Shown here: positions 33,436 to 45,800 of the stretch, in pieces
How positions within the stretch are numbered: position 1 is the first letter of the stretch
Layout: every line of letters starts with the position of its first letter
NCBI GenBank assembly: GCA_963669155.1
Contig: OZ022591.1
Location: forward strand, 18,585,385 to 18,649,384
Length of the DNA stretch: 64,000 bases
Direction of reading: 5' to 3'
Source: Arbacia lixula
Lineage: Eukaryota > Echinodermata > Echinoidea > Arbacioida > Arbaciidae
Notes under the pieces: model-generated
Seen by the model: only the letters and a program-made list of their open reading frames with translations
Databases searched by the model: none
What the model was told of the DNA's origin: nothing
Made by a program: the position numbers and the translations under genes

Positions 33436-34900
33436 AAAGGTGAGTTACATGTACCCAGTGGTATTCAACATAGGCAGCACAGCCATTGCATATTAACTTC
33501 AATATCACAGACATTGTAAGGAGACTTCAGACACCACTGTGCTTTCAGTATAATTGTGCATTAAACAAATGAGCTTGTCATCATAAAACCTAATCATATC
33601 ATATTCATTGAGCATTTAAAAATCATTTTAAAGGTGTTATACATGTCACATATAGAGACTGGTTCGATGAAAATGATGCAGAGATCCAAAATCTTCTCCA
33701 AGAGAAACGCTCCTGTTTTGGCAGACTGCTCTCTAAACCAGATAACTCAGCATCTAAAACAGCCTACAGAAAAGCTTGCAACAATACACAGAAAGAGCTG
33801 AGGGAAATAGAGAACCGGTGGTGGACTACCTTAGCAGAAGAAACCCAGCTGTATGCCGGCACTGGAAACACCCGTCAACTCTTCGAAGCACTCCGTGCTG
33901 TGTATGGCCCAACTCATCAGGTGCAAGCACCTTTGCGCTCATCAGATGGGAACAACCTTCTCACTGACAAGAAAACAATTCTCCATCGGTGGACTGAACA
34001 TTATGGAAACCTCTCTGGCGATGTGCGCTAAGTGCAGGAAGAGGCAATCAGACAAATTCCTCAGCAGGCAGTGAGGACTGAACTTGACAACCCCCCAACC
34101 AAGGTGGAAGTGAAATCAGCCATCAAATTGATGAAATGCCACAAAGCTTCTGGAGCCGATGGGATACCAGAAGAGGTATATAAGCTAGGAGGTGACATTC
34201 TTCTAGAGAGGGTCACAGACCTATTTGTGTCATGCTGGGAGAAGGGAGTCATTCCTCAAGATCTCCGAAATGCAGTCATTGTCTCCTTGTACAAGAACAA
34301 AGGAGAGAAATCAGATTGCTCAAACTACAGGGGAATCACTGCTAGTCATTGCAGGAAAAATTCTTGCTCGAGTCATCTTGAACCGAATTACTCCTACCAT
34401 TGCTGAGGAAAACTTACCAGAAAGTCAGTGCGGCTTCAGAGCAAACCGTGGAACAGCTGATATGGTACACTGTATTTGTCATCCGGCAGATTCAAGAAAA
34501 ATGCAGGGAGCAAAATATGGGATTATATGCAGCTTTTATAGACCTGACCAAGGCATTCGATACAGTCTGCAGAGAAGGGCTTTGGAAAATCCTTTCGAGA
34601 CTCGGTTGTCCACCTAAGCTCCTTACTATCGTGAAACACCCTTTGCCATTTTCTTCAGCATGATGCTCAGGGAAGCCAAAGATGGCCTTACTGAGGGAAT
34701 CTACATACGATTCCGTACTGATGGAAGTGTGTTTAACCTGCGAAGACTGCATGCCTACACCAAGACACGGGAACAGCTCGTTCTAGAGTTACTCTTTGCG
34801 GATGTCTGTGCACTTCTGGCCCACAGTGAAGCAGAGCTTCAAACAGTTGTTGATCGGTTTGCTGCATGCATCAGCCAAGGCATTTTGGACTCACTATCAG

Positions 34901-35367
34901 CAGAGCTGCCAACCTCGCTTGACCAAAAATCCTATGATTTTGTCATAAAAATCCTATTTTCAGACAAAAAATCCTACTCTTAACGGTCGTGTACTTTCCT
35001 ACACAATATCTCAAGAATTGCGAACTTTATTTTGTAGTAATTTACAAGTATACAAATATACAAGTATACAAGTATTTTATTTATTCCAGACCTGCCAACC
35101 TCTGGAGATCAAAAACTGTATTCTTTAATAAAAAAAAGTTGTATTTTACCACCAAAAGCTGTATTTAAAAAAGAAACGGCCTCTTACAGTTCCTACATCG
35201 AGCATTTTTTATGGAGCATTGACTGAATATGCATGATTTCGTCATGACTGGTGTGTTCGATGAACCAATGAACATTCCCAAATTGGCAATGTGAGATGCT
35301 GGTAGGATACTTTACAAAACAGAATGGGCATTTTGCCATTGAATATGGCACACACACACAAAATTAG

Positions 35368-35408
<41 letters not shown>

Positions 35409-35542
35409 GATTTTTTGTTTTTTTTTTTTGTTTTTTTTTTTTTTGTTTTGAAAATCGGATTTTTTAAAGGAAAATCGTACTGTCGTATTTACTTCTAAAA
35501 ATCATACTAAATACGACAAAATCGTACTGGTTGGCAGGTCTG
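34901..35542. mobile_element. Insertion in the LINE with CCTGCCAACC ends
   Basis: Starts CAGAGCTGCCAACC and ends GGTTGGCAGGTCTG, flanked by TATCAG on both sides (34,895-900 and 35,543-548). A second internal CAGACCTGCCAACC near 35,087 suggests nesting or tandem growth. The interior is dominated by A and T runs near 35,370-35,450. With one TATCAG removed, the LINE reads FGLTISLKKTEV without a gap. Confidence 0.85.
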
Positions 35543-35564
35543 TATCAGTCTCAAGAAAACTGAA

Positions 35565-36389
35565 GTGCTACACCAGAAATCACCTCGTGGCATCTACAGC
35601 CCCCCACGCATCAACATTGACGAGACATCGCTAAAGGCAATTGACCATTTTACATACCTTGGGAGTGTTATCTCCAATGATGCTTCAGTTGATAAGGATG
35701 TGGACAACCGCCCAGCTAAAGCAAATAGTTCCTTTGGTCGCCTGCAGAAACGTGTATGGAAGAATCATTCACTACGCCTATCCACAAAGATCCTCGTGTA
35801 TAGAGCTGTTGTGATAATTACTCTCCTGTATGGATCAGAAGCCTGGGTTCTGTACCGAAGGCATGTAAAACTTCTGGAGCGCTTCCATCAGCATTGTCTC
35901 CGTTCCATACTGCACATCAAATGGCAAGACCGCAAGACAAACATTGAAGTCTTGGAGCGGGCTAATATTTCCCGCAATGAAGCTACGCTACTCTCAAGAC
36001 AACTTCGCTGGGCAGGCCATCTTACTCGTATGGAGGATAGTCGTCTGCCTAAGGCTGTTTTTTATGGAGAGTTATGCCTGGGCAAGCGCAATATTGGCGC
36101 TCCAAGGAAACGTTTTAAGGACCAACTGAAGTGCCAGTTAAGAAATGCTGGCATCCCCGAGGATGACTGGGTGCATATTGCAAAGAACAGGAATAGCTGG
36201 AGGACAGCATGCAAGCATGGCACTAAGATGTTTGAGGAAGGGCGAATAGAAGCTGTAGAGGAGAAGCGCCAACAGAGAAAGGCTAGAGCTGCACAAAGCC
36301 CCCCTGTCCAAGGCTTTCCCTGCCAAAACTGCGCTAGATTCTGCCGCTCGAGGATTGGCCTATTTATTCATCTTAAAGCATGCACCTGA
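35565..36389 (+). pseudogene. C-terminal part of the LINE reverse transcriptase with terminal zinc finger
   Basis: A 274-codon open stretch encoding the thumb/connection region (HFTYLGSVISNDASVDKDV, TLLYGSEAWVLYRRHVK, QLRWAGHLTRMEDSRLPK). It ends with a C-x2-C...H-type finger (FPCQNCARFCRSRIGLFIH) just before the stop. It is cut off from the rest of the protein by the insertion and upstream damage, so it is not a functional gene. Confidence 0.8.
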
Positions 36390-36599
36390 AAAGTATATTC
36401 CCTTAAATCCTCGGACTCGAGGTATAAGCCATCACATGTCACACACAAGAAAATCCCCCTTGATAGAGTGGGTAGAATATCTTGACACCTCTTTCTTTAA
36501 CTGGTGACAGGGTTAGAATATGTTATTGGTTGTATAACAAATAACTGCATATTTTTATGCTATGAAAGGCTTCTGAAATAAATGAACTTCATTAAGTCA

Positions 36600-37330
36600 C
36601 ACATGTGGCATCATGACATTATTTCAGTTCCAAGTAGGTGACTCTGTGTGGCTACACTGCACCGCCAAGAAAAAAGGAGTGTCTTCCCAAATTGGAGCAA
36701 AGGTGGGAAGGCCCCTACCTTATTCTGAATCGACTATCCGACGTGACATGTCGGATACAACCAAGGGCGAATGCCAGGAAGAAGGTAGTCCACGTTGACC
36801 GACTCAAGGCATACCAGGGTGAACCACTACAGTCGTGGCTGGCCCAAGCTGGAGACGGTTGTGATGAACACTTAAATGTGCTGGAACATCGCAACCAGCC
36901 TACACCAATTGCCCCCGACGAAGAAGGCGACACCCGACACCCAGAAACTGATACCTCTACGGGCCCAGAGGTTCAACCCCACCCTCCTACTTTGACAGAG
37001 GATACTGCCCTTGAAGCAACTGGTGGTCTTCCCAGCCCTTTAGGGCCACTCACCCACACTTCCCCTGAAAGAATCAGCCTTGAAGCTGTCGACGAGCCTG
37101 TGGATTTTCTAGACCTTCCATCCAGCCCCGAAGATAGAAGTAACATTTCTTTTGATTCCCTAGGCCTTGCTCCACCATCCAGCCCAGGTGAACGTGATAC
37201 CCCTGCCTCACCGGTTAAGGCTGAGCCCCTGGTAATCCCCACTGCACCCAGAAGGAACCCCCAGAGGAATCGTCAGATTCCTGCCAGATACAAAGATTAC
37301 CTGGCGATAAGAGGAATGGGATAAAGTACC
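36600..37330 (+). mobile_element. Ty3/gypsy LTR retrotransposon fossil, integrase C-terminal region
   Basis: Residual coding similarity to the chromodomain-like tail after a gypsy integrase (FQVGDSVWLH, then a VVHVDRL-type motif), followed by a proline-rich extension ending in an RRNPQRNRQIPARYKDYL-type motif. Only the 3' end of pol is present. No LTRs were identified. It is old and broken. Confidence 0.75.
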
Positions 37331-37382
37331 TAGCTAATCTTCTCATACCACATATTTAATAGGTGTTCCTCTTCTCATTTCT

Positions 37383-37850
37383 TCTGAAATCTGCAGGGAC
37401 CAAATATGGACCGAAAGACCCTGCGATGCTACATGTGCACCCAGTACTTTGCTCACAAAAGAAGCCTGGACCGCCATATCCAACAGGAGCATGGCCACAG
37501 GCAGATGCACAACTGCAGGAAATGCTCCTGCAGCTTCAGCCGCTGGGATGGACTGCTGGGCCACATTCGCCGGGTCCATCAACCATCAGTCCCAACCCTG
37601 TCCACCGACCAAGGAGCCCCTACCACACGGCGCAACACAGCCTGTTGAAAACGAAACTACGGAAGTCCACGCCAAGAGGATGAGGGCCCCCGAATGCAGA
37701 ACACCTCACTGGACCTGCCAACAAAAGCGATAGATGCCCCTCCGTCCATCGATGTGTCAAGAGGATGAGGGCCCCTGAATGCAGAACACCTCGCTGGACC
37801 TGCTAACAAAAACGATAGATGCCCCTCCGTCCATCGATGTGTCGGTGTCA
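37383..37850 (+). mobile_element. C2H2 zinc-finger piece associated with the LTR fossils, plus 84-bp duplication
   Basis: Two C2H2 fingers (CYMCTQYFAHKRSLDRH and CRKCSCSFSRWDGLLGH) lie between the gypsy and BEL/Pao remnants, with an acceptor-like CTGCAG just upstream. They are probably part of one of these elements. A stretch around AAGAGGATGAGGGCCCC is duplicated at about 37,675 and 37,759. Confidence 0.5.
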
Positions 37851-37869
37851 CCCACCAAGAGGAAGGCTG

Positions 37870-39680
37870 TAAGCTTTCCTTCCCCCCAGCTAAGAGGGAA
37901 AGACTTGGGGATGCTGCAGATGTCAAAACGTACGCTGTCATAGATGATCAGAGTAACAAAAACATAGCTACGTCCCATCTCCTGGACAAGTTTGAGGTTG
38001 ATTATGGTGAGGTCAGTTACACTCTACGCACCTGCAGTGGAGATGTATCAGCCAGGGGAAGGTACGTGTGCTGACGATCTTGTGGTAGAGGACATCAATG
38101 ACACTGTCTGCTTGGATTTGCCTACTGTCACTGAGTGTTCTTACATCCCTGACTTCAAAGATGAGATTCCAACATCAGAGATAGTCCAAGCATATGATCA
38201 TTTCAAGGGCATCGAGATCCCAGCGGTTGACCACAATTGCACAGCAACGATTTTGATCGGAAGAGACATGATTGAGGCACACCATGTTCTAGATCAAAGG
38301 ATTGGGCCACCTGACTCGAGATTTGCACAGAAGTTGTCCCTTGGTTGGGTCATCATCGGTGATGTATGCCTTCAAGGGATTCATCGAAGTGGTAACAATA
38401 TGCTTCAGATTTCTCCTTTGCGCACTCAGGTGCTTTCTACGGGACAACCTACATGTCTTGAACCCTGTCCAAATGAGTTCATTTTGAAGCACCTCTTTGA
38501 CAACGAAGATGACAGTGTCAGTCTATCCATAGAGGAGCAACATTTTGTCACTTTGATGTTGAGAGAAGGTGGCTTGAAAAATGGTAGGTGAACAGCTCCG
38601 CTACCCTTCAAGCAGCCAAGGAACCGCCTTCCTAACAATCGCCAGCACGCTGTAAAAAGAGCACAAATCCTCCAGACGAGTATGGTAAAGGACTCCATCA
38701 AGAGGGAGCACATGTTGACGTTCATGGAAGGGGTCATTTCTCAAGGCCACGCCGAGGTTGCACCACCTCTTCAAGCGAATGAAGAGTGCTGGTACCTGCC
38801 ACTGTTTGGTGTGTATCACCCCAAGAAAAAGGACAAAATCAGGGTTGTATCTGATTCTTCAGCAGAGTTCATGGGACACTCGTTGAACAAGGTTCTGTTG
38901 AAAGGTCCTGATCTTACCAACGATTTAGTTGGAGTGCTGATGAAGTTTTGGCAGGGACCTGTTGCTGTCTGTGGGGATATTGAGTCAATATTCTTCTGTT
39001 TTTCAGTGTCTGAAGAACATAGGACTTTTCTCAGATTCTTCTGGTACAAAGACAACGATTTTGACAAGCCCCTCATTGAGTACCGCATGCTCAAGCACGT
39101 GTTTGGAAATACCCCTTCTCCAGCCGTAGCATATTATGGTCTGAGGGACCTGGCCAGAGATGCGAAGCCAGATGTCAAAGACTTTGTTCACAACAACTTT
39201 TATGTTGATGATGGACTCGCCTCATGTGATGACGTCAATACGGCAGTTTCCCTCATGAAACGGACGCAAGACATGCTACAGAAGAAAGCTGGCATTTACC
39301 TGCACAAGATTGTATCCAACTCTCAGGCAGTACTTGATGCATTCGATCCGGCAGAGGTTCAAAAAGAAATTAGGTACCTCACGTTGAGTGATGGGACCCC
39401 AACACAAAGGAGTTTGGGTGTTCAGTGGAATTTGAGTGATACCTTCAGATTCCAAAACGAGGTAGCAGCAAGGCCCTACACAAAGAGAGGAGTTCTGTCC
39501 ATAATCAATGGTGTGTTTGATCCTTTGGGTTTCCTTTCCCTAGTCATGCTCCAAGCAAGAGTTCTCTTCAGAGAAATGACAACTAACAAGGTTGATTGGG
39601 AAACCAAGCTCCCTGAAACATACAGGTCTCTCTGGGACTATTTTCGTCATCTCCATGGTGATGAATCAGAGACCATTTGT
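37870..39680 (+). mobile_element. BEL/Pao LTR retrotransposon fossil
   Basis: Coding similarity to BEL/Pao pol: a protease-like region, then a reverse transcriptase with the family's YVDDGLAS box and the VSDSSAEF and RSLGVQWN motifs. No LTRs, integrase or gag were identified. It is broken, with a small number of breaks, and is cut off at its 3' side by the LINE that follows. Confidence 0.85.
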
Positions 39681-39689
39681 GAACATCCC

Positions 39690-41745
39690 TTTGAAGATCA
39701 TGACATCTTAAATCCTATAAATGATGTATTGAATTCTCAAATCACTTTTGCTGAGGTTATATTGACTGTTAAAAAATGAAAGAACAATACGGCTTGTGGT
39801 GTTGATATGATGAGGAATGAATTTTTCAAGAATTGCTCTACAAAAGTTTTGGAAGTGATCACTACATATTTTAATATTGTATTGGAAAGCGGTATTGTTC
39901 CAAAAGATTGGTGTCTTGGGATGATTATTCCTATCTTTAAGAACAAGGGTAAAGATACAGATTCAGACAATTACAGAGGAATAACTCTCTTGAGTTGTTT
40001 AGGAGAGTTGTTCACTTCAGTTTTGAACAGTAGAATAAGTCTTTTCTTCAAGAACGAAGCAAAGCTTGGGGAAGAACAAGCAGGCTTTCATGCTGGGTAC
40101 TCAACCACTGACCACATTTTTGCATTAAGCATGGTGATAGATGTTTATCTACATTGATGAAATGAATATACTGTGCCTTCATTGACTACAGGAAGGCCTT
40201 TGATTTAGTTGACAGGACATCCTTGTGGTATAAGTTATTGAAGTCTGAAGTCAATGGAAAGGTGTTTGAAGTTATCAAGAATATGTATAAGTGTGCAAAG
40301 TCCTGTGTTTTTGTTGATGGTAAATCATCTGATGCATTTCAGTGTAACAATTGAGTCAGACAGGGTGAAAATCCCTCTCCTTTGCTCTTCGCAATATATT
40401 TAAATGATTTTGAGGCATACATTAGTAGGCACTACAATGGCCTGAAATATTTGGCGAAGGAAAAGTGTAACATAGAATGAGTCTCAGCTGTTGGAAATTT
40501 GGATCTGTACCTCCACCTTTATACTCTGTTGTATGCTGATGATACAATAATCCTAACTGAAACCCCAGAGGAACTCCAGTCAGCCCTTTGTGCGGTACAT
40601 CAATACTGTCATGAATGGAAATTGAATGTGAATGCAAGTAAATCTAAAGTAATGATATTCTCCAGGGGAAAAGTACGCAAATTTCCAACATTTCACATTG
40701 GCAATGAAATTGTTGACGTTGTAAGTGACTTTGTGTACCTTGGTGTTAAGTTCAATTTTAATGAAAATTTCAAGAAGTGTATATCCAAGCAAGTCTCTCA
40801 AGCAAGGAAAGCTTTGTTTAGCATGAAGGTTAAAGCGCAGACACTTCATTTGCCGTTAGATATCCAATGTGAGTTATTTGATCACTTCGTTTTGCCAATT
40901 CTTCTATATGGTTGTGAGGTATGGGGTTATGAAGATTTGGATCAAATAGAAATATTTCACAGAAACTTTCTGAGGTCAATATTACATGTAAATATTCACC
41001 CCTGATTGAATGATATATGAAGAGACAGGACATAGCATTCTTGCAAACCAGATTAAATGTAGAATGGTAGGCTTTTGGCTTAGGCTTGTGAAGAATAATC
41101 CGCAAAAATATGCATATTCAAAGACGTATACATGGTGAAGACCAGAACTCAATGAAATAGCTTACGTGCATCAAAAGTATTTTGAATAGTGCTGGATTGG
41201 GAAATGTGTGGAGTCATCAAGGCGTTGGTTTCAGTATTACCTGGACTCTTAATGCCCTTAAATTAAGACTGAACGATATAAACAAACAGGAATGGAAAGC
41301 CAAAACATGGTCGAATAGTGTATGCCCAAATTACAGGATATTTAAAGAGGACAACTTCTTTGAAGATTGTGGATATTAGTTGCATGCATGTAAACACAAG
41401 TTTAGTTACCCGTACTAGTCGTAGTGGTAGAACAATCAGGCAACCTATTAAGCTTGACTTATAACTGTTATTGTTGACTTGTAACTAGACCTTAGTGTTA
41501 GATCCTTTTTTATATTCTATATGCATTACCTAGAATATGACCTATTGTATGTATGTATGTATGTATATCATAAGGTTAGACTGGACACAGATGCCAGTTA
41601 AAAATGATCTATATCATGTTTTTATGTTTTACATTCATTACAATGTTTCTTTGTTACTTGTTTTTATGTTGACTATCTTTTGATGTACTCTCATACCCTG
41701 AGAGGGGGTCGAAAGAGTTGAATAAAATCTTCAAATCTACAATGA
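39690..41745 (+). mobile_element. APE-type LINE remnant, 5'-truncated, joined to the BEL/Pao fossil
   Basis: Encodes GVDMMRNEFFKNCSTKVLEV, IIPIFKNKGKDTDSDNYRGI, AFIDYRKAFDLVDRTSLW, LLYADDTIILTETPEELQ and VLPILLYGCEVWGYEDLDQI, so the YADD catalytic box is intact. At least four in-frame stops or frame changes break it. The 3' part ends near GAGAGGGGGTCGAAAGAGTT and AATAAAATC (about 41,700-41,740). Clade not determined. Confidence 0.85.
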
Positions 41746-41949
41746 GATTCATCAGACATAGAATGTACCTGGTACAGTATGGGGCTGTCAACTTAGAATT
41801 TGATTTGAAAATAGATATTGCGACAAAAGGGCAAAACAAAAAACAACCGTGTTAAAGAAAATGTGTAATGCAATTTACCAACTGATAACAGACATTGCGA
41901 TGACTTGCAATCACTCATTGCAAGAGGTTGCAATTAAGTGCAGTCAGCA

Positions 41950-42720
41950 ACTTGACAATGACATAGCATTCAGGTCCATATTAACTAATGTACTGTTATT
42001 GTACCCATCATGGCTCCTCTGATTTATTGGGACTAGAACTAACATTGGATTTGGTACTGGGACTAGTGAGAGATCATGTAAATGGAATTTCATGTGTAAT
42101 ATTATAAACTGTAGTGAACAGTTGAACATGTGACAATGGCACAGCATTCAGGTCCATCACAGCTCCCTGATTTACTGTGACAAGTAGTAACTGGGGTAGT
42201 GTGAGCTCATGTTATACCCTCAAAGCAAAACTTTCAGGTGAAAAGATGTTACAGATGACATAACATTCAGGTTGCAAATTAACAATGTACTTCTAGTCAG
42301 GGTACTATTGTACGCATCAGGATTCCTCTGGTGTACTGGGACTAGTATCAATATTAGTACTAGTACTGGGGCTAGTGTGAACTCATATCAACCAAATTTC
42401 ATCGCCGTAATATAACATGAAAAGAGTCATTATATTCAGGTTGCAAATAAACAATGTATGTCTAACCAGGGTACTATAGTGCGCATCAGGATTCCTCTGG
42501 TCTACTGGGACTAGTATTAGTATTGGTAATGGTAAGTGGGCTAGTGTAAGCTCATGTAAACATAACTTCAAAGCAATAATATAAAAGAGTTTACACGTGA
42601 CATAGCATTCAGTTTGCAAATTAACTAATTCACTAACAGTCAAGGTACTTTTGCAGCCCTCACGGCTCCTCTGGTTTACTGGGACTACTATTAGCGTCGG
42701 TACTGGTACTGGGACTAGCG
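41950..42720. repeat. Degenerate ~170-bp tandem array reaching into the SPAG7 last exon
   Basis: The word GGCTCCTCTGGTTTACTGGG, or a variant, followed by ACTAGT/GGTACTGGGACTAG recurs near 42,010, 42,165, 42,315, 42,490 and 42,663. It is spaced with CATAGCATTCAGGTTGCAAA and TAACTAATGTAC-like segments. The last unit is the coding end of SPAG7. Confidence 0.8.
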
Positions 42721-42886
42721 CTGGTGGTGTCTGTGGCCTCGATCTGACTAGTGGTGTCTAGGGGCTCTGTGATAGTGGATGTGGGACCCCATAGAGTCCT
42801 TTCGTCTGCCTTCTTCAGCTTTTTGGATCGGATGGCATTCAGCGTCTCCTCGACAGACCTCTTGTCGCGCTTGTTTGCACTCGGAA
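42660..42886 (-). CDS. SPAG7: SPAG7 terminal coding exon
   Basis: Acceptor TTGATCCATTAG. It encodes [20 protein letters not shown], then a Thr/Ser-rich tail ending SSPSKPEEP-stop. The last part (bases 42,660-42,720) belongs to the tandem array that continues into the 3' untranslated region. Confidence 0.93.
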
Positions 42887-45800
42887 CTAATGGATCAAGA
42901 AAAAACAAGACAACATTCCCATTAACCTACCTTAAGATTTTTTAGACCAGGGCAATGTTGCATACAGGTTTTCAACTATTGCAACTTACCATCAATGGTA
43001 ACTACCATGCCAACAGCCAATGAGTTCTCAGTGTTTCAACTGTTGCCATGGTAATAACCATTGATGGTAAGTAACAATACATGTAATTGAAAACCTATAT
43101 GCAACATGGCTCAGTGCTAGTAGCCTAATACATGATATCTTTTGGCCTGCCCAGCCACTGTGCCTTATATGTGCACTAATGTTAAGTTTAATGCAACAGG
43201 ACCCAGATCTGCCTGCCATGATTACTGCTTCCTTAATCTTTCCCATTACTATCCCAGCGAAAAAAAAAATACACGGGAGTGAGCGATTTCTCTCCCATAA
43301 GCCTTTTTTCTTTTGTCAGACTTAGACTTCCTACCTTCATCATGTTGGTGTTAATCGCCCAGCAAAAAAAAAACATTTATGTACGAAATGGAATTGTCAC
43401 TTCATCTTCTATGGCAAAACAAACTTTCCCTTTCCAGGCAAGTTGAAACAGAATTTCAGATTTTGTTTCAATATCATTGTCCTTACTTTTAGTTGAGTGA
43501 AATAAGATTTTTAAATTTGATCAAATGTTATTTGAAGATGGTTTCTTAACACTGATGCAAGGGCGTCAACTATCGAGAGTGGAATGCTCATGATGAATGA
43601 TATTATAATTTATAGTCAGTGCAGCAAAATTATGAAAATTGAATCAAAATCATGCTATGTAAAAGTAGCTCTGGTCAAGCCTTAAATAGCTCTTGCAAAA
43701 AAAAATTATGAGAGCTAATTTTTGCATACAAAATCCAAAAAGAGCTCTCGCAAAAAAATCCCGACCTCTTTAGAATATTTTGTGATTAGCATCACGTTGT
43801 TCACATACTGTGTAAAAGTTCTTTTATAATCAATCATCACAAAGTGCATTGATGATGTACCTAAAATTCTAGTTATTTTTACATATTTTAGTTTATATAT
43901 GTAATGATATTAAGAGTGTGGATTTTCATCACAAGTCAGGTCCCCATGGGAGACCAGCATATCTTGAGAGAGCCTGAATACAGACTGCTAATAAATGAAT
44001 CCATTTAACATGCTCACCAAAACCAAACTGTTTGTTTGGGGTAAGATGCCTGGCTGCGTCTTTAGCACTCTCTTCTCCTATGAGGTCCTTATATTTAGCC
44101 TTGTAATCTGACGATGGCACCACCTTGCTTGGTACCCTTGCCTCCTCCTGTCTTCGTGCCTCTTCCACCTCCTGGGCCTGTCAGATGAGGAATCATAATA
44201 TCAAATTCAAATTGTACCGTATCGTATCGTTTCATATAATATTCAAGATTAAAAACAAAAACATGCATACATTTCAAATACAATAAATGTCAACAACAAA
44301 CATAACATAATATCATAACATGTATCAAATAAAATCAAATGGGATCAAATCGATATCGATCAAATCAAATCAAACCATGTCAAATCAAAGCAAAGCAAAT
44401 TTCATGAGGTCCTTGTATTAAGCCTAGTAAGCCAAGGACTGGACATATTTGGGCCTGTCTGATGAAGAACAGTTCAAATCAATTCCAATACAGGTCTTGC
44501 ATTAGGCCTTGCAGTCTGAGATCTACGCTGGTAGCTTTCATGATACTGCAGAACAAGTGGTGGGGCATCAACCCCACCCCCCCCCCCCCCCTTCCCATTC
44601 CCCCTCTCAACAACTGCCACCAAACCCTACATTGACAACTTATGCTCACAATCAAAGAAAATAATACACAGGAGGATCCCCCCTCCCCCGCCCCATTAAT
44701 CCCCTTCAATGCACAAATGAGCCCCCCCCCCCCCCCCTAAAAAAAGTGAAACCTGCTTTAGTTACCATCAGTAAAGAAAGACCACATTTGTTGATTCCCT
44801 TGAAAATTGTTTATGATTGAGACCTGTATTCAAGTAACTTGTGCAGAAAGACAACCTGCTCATAAAGACCACATGTCTCCCTTAACCCTAATCAGGCCAA
44901 CATTTCATGCAATCATTCTGAAACGCAAAAAGATATCACTTCAAAATTTCATGACCTTTTCCTATGTAGACGAGCGCAACTTTTGAGACCAGGTATAAAA
45001 TCATTCTTCCCAGCTGACATCCCATATTCATTTTTGTGATTTTATGTATAAACTCAATGGAAAGTGTCTTCTTTCATATAATTCACCAAAAACAATTTGT
45101 CATTGTTATCATTTCAACTAATTGGTTTGGGGCTTTTCACGGCTCAACAATAGTGTGTTTTGAGTACCAATTGCATGTAGATATGCAATAAAATAACAGA
45201 AATATGCATAAGAAATTCACATTTAAATGATTAATAAATAACAGACAGGTTTTAATTACAATAGAAAAATCTGCTTGAATGCAAACTTAGAGATTACATC
45301 ACAAGTGACGTATGTACCAAATTTTGTGGTCCGTTGCCGAGCTGCCCAGGTTTCACTGTATGGTAATGGAAACCATTGAACACCATTTTCCCTAAGCTAG
45401 ATGAAATGCTACTCTATGTAATTTGTGTGGATTGGTGGTGAAATACTGAATACACCATATATTTCGCAGGGTTTTTATTTTCGTGAATTTCGCGAGTGTG
45501 GACTATTTGCGAATTTAACAACACAAGAAATTTTGAATACGACATGCTCGAGCACATGTACCACTAGTATTAGTACTCCCCGATCACGAATTTAAACTCG
45601 CGAAATACATGTATATGGCGTATACAGTAATCCACCAGTGGCACTTTAAGGGTGAATACTCACGACTTTCTTAGCCAGGAGTCTGGCCTCCTCAGGGTGC
45701 CACTTCTCCCCTCTCCTGTAGGCATCCAGCTCCTCGTCACTCGGAGGGTACTCCTACAAAGTCAAATTCAAAAGTTGTGAAGTGAAGTTGAGTCAAAATG

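Larger units (their letters stand above)
33655..36500 (+). mobile_element. APE-type LINE remnant, 5'-truncated, with an internal insertion
   Basis: Starts within the linker before the reverse transcriptase (WFDENDAEIQNLLQEKRSCF). It continues through KASGADGIPEEVYKL, KAFDTVCREGLWKIL, LLFADVCALLAHSEAEL and the long C-terminal part below. The polymerase box reads FADV rather than FADD. The frame is broken in several places, and a 642-bp element sits at 34,901-35,542. The endonuclease domain is missing. Clade not determined. Confidence 0.85.
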
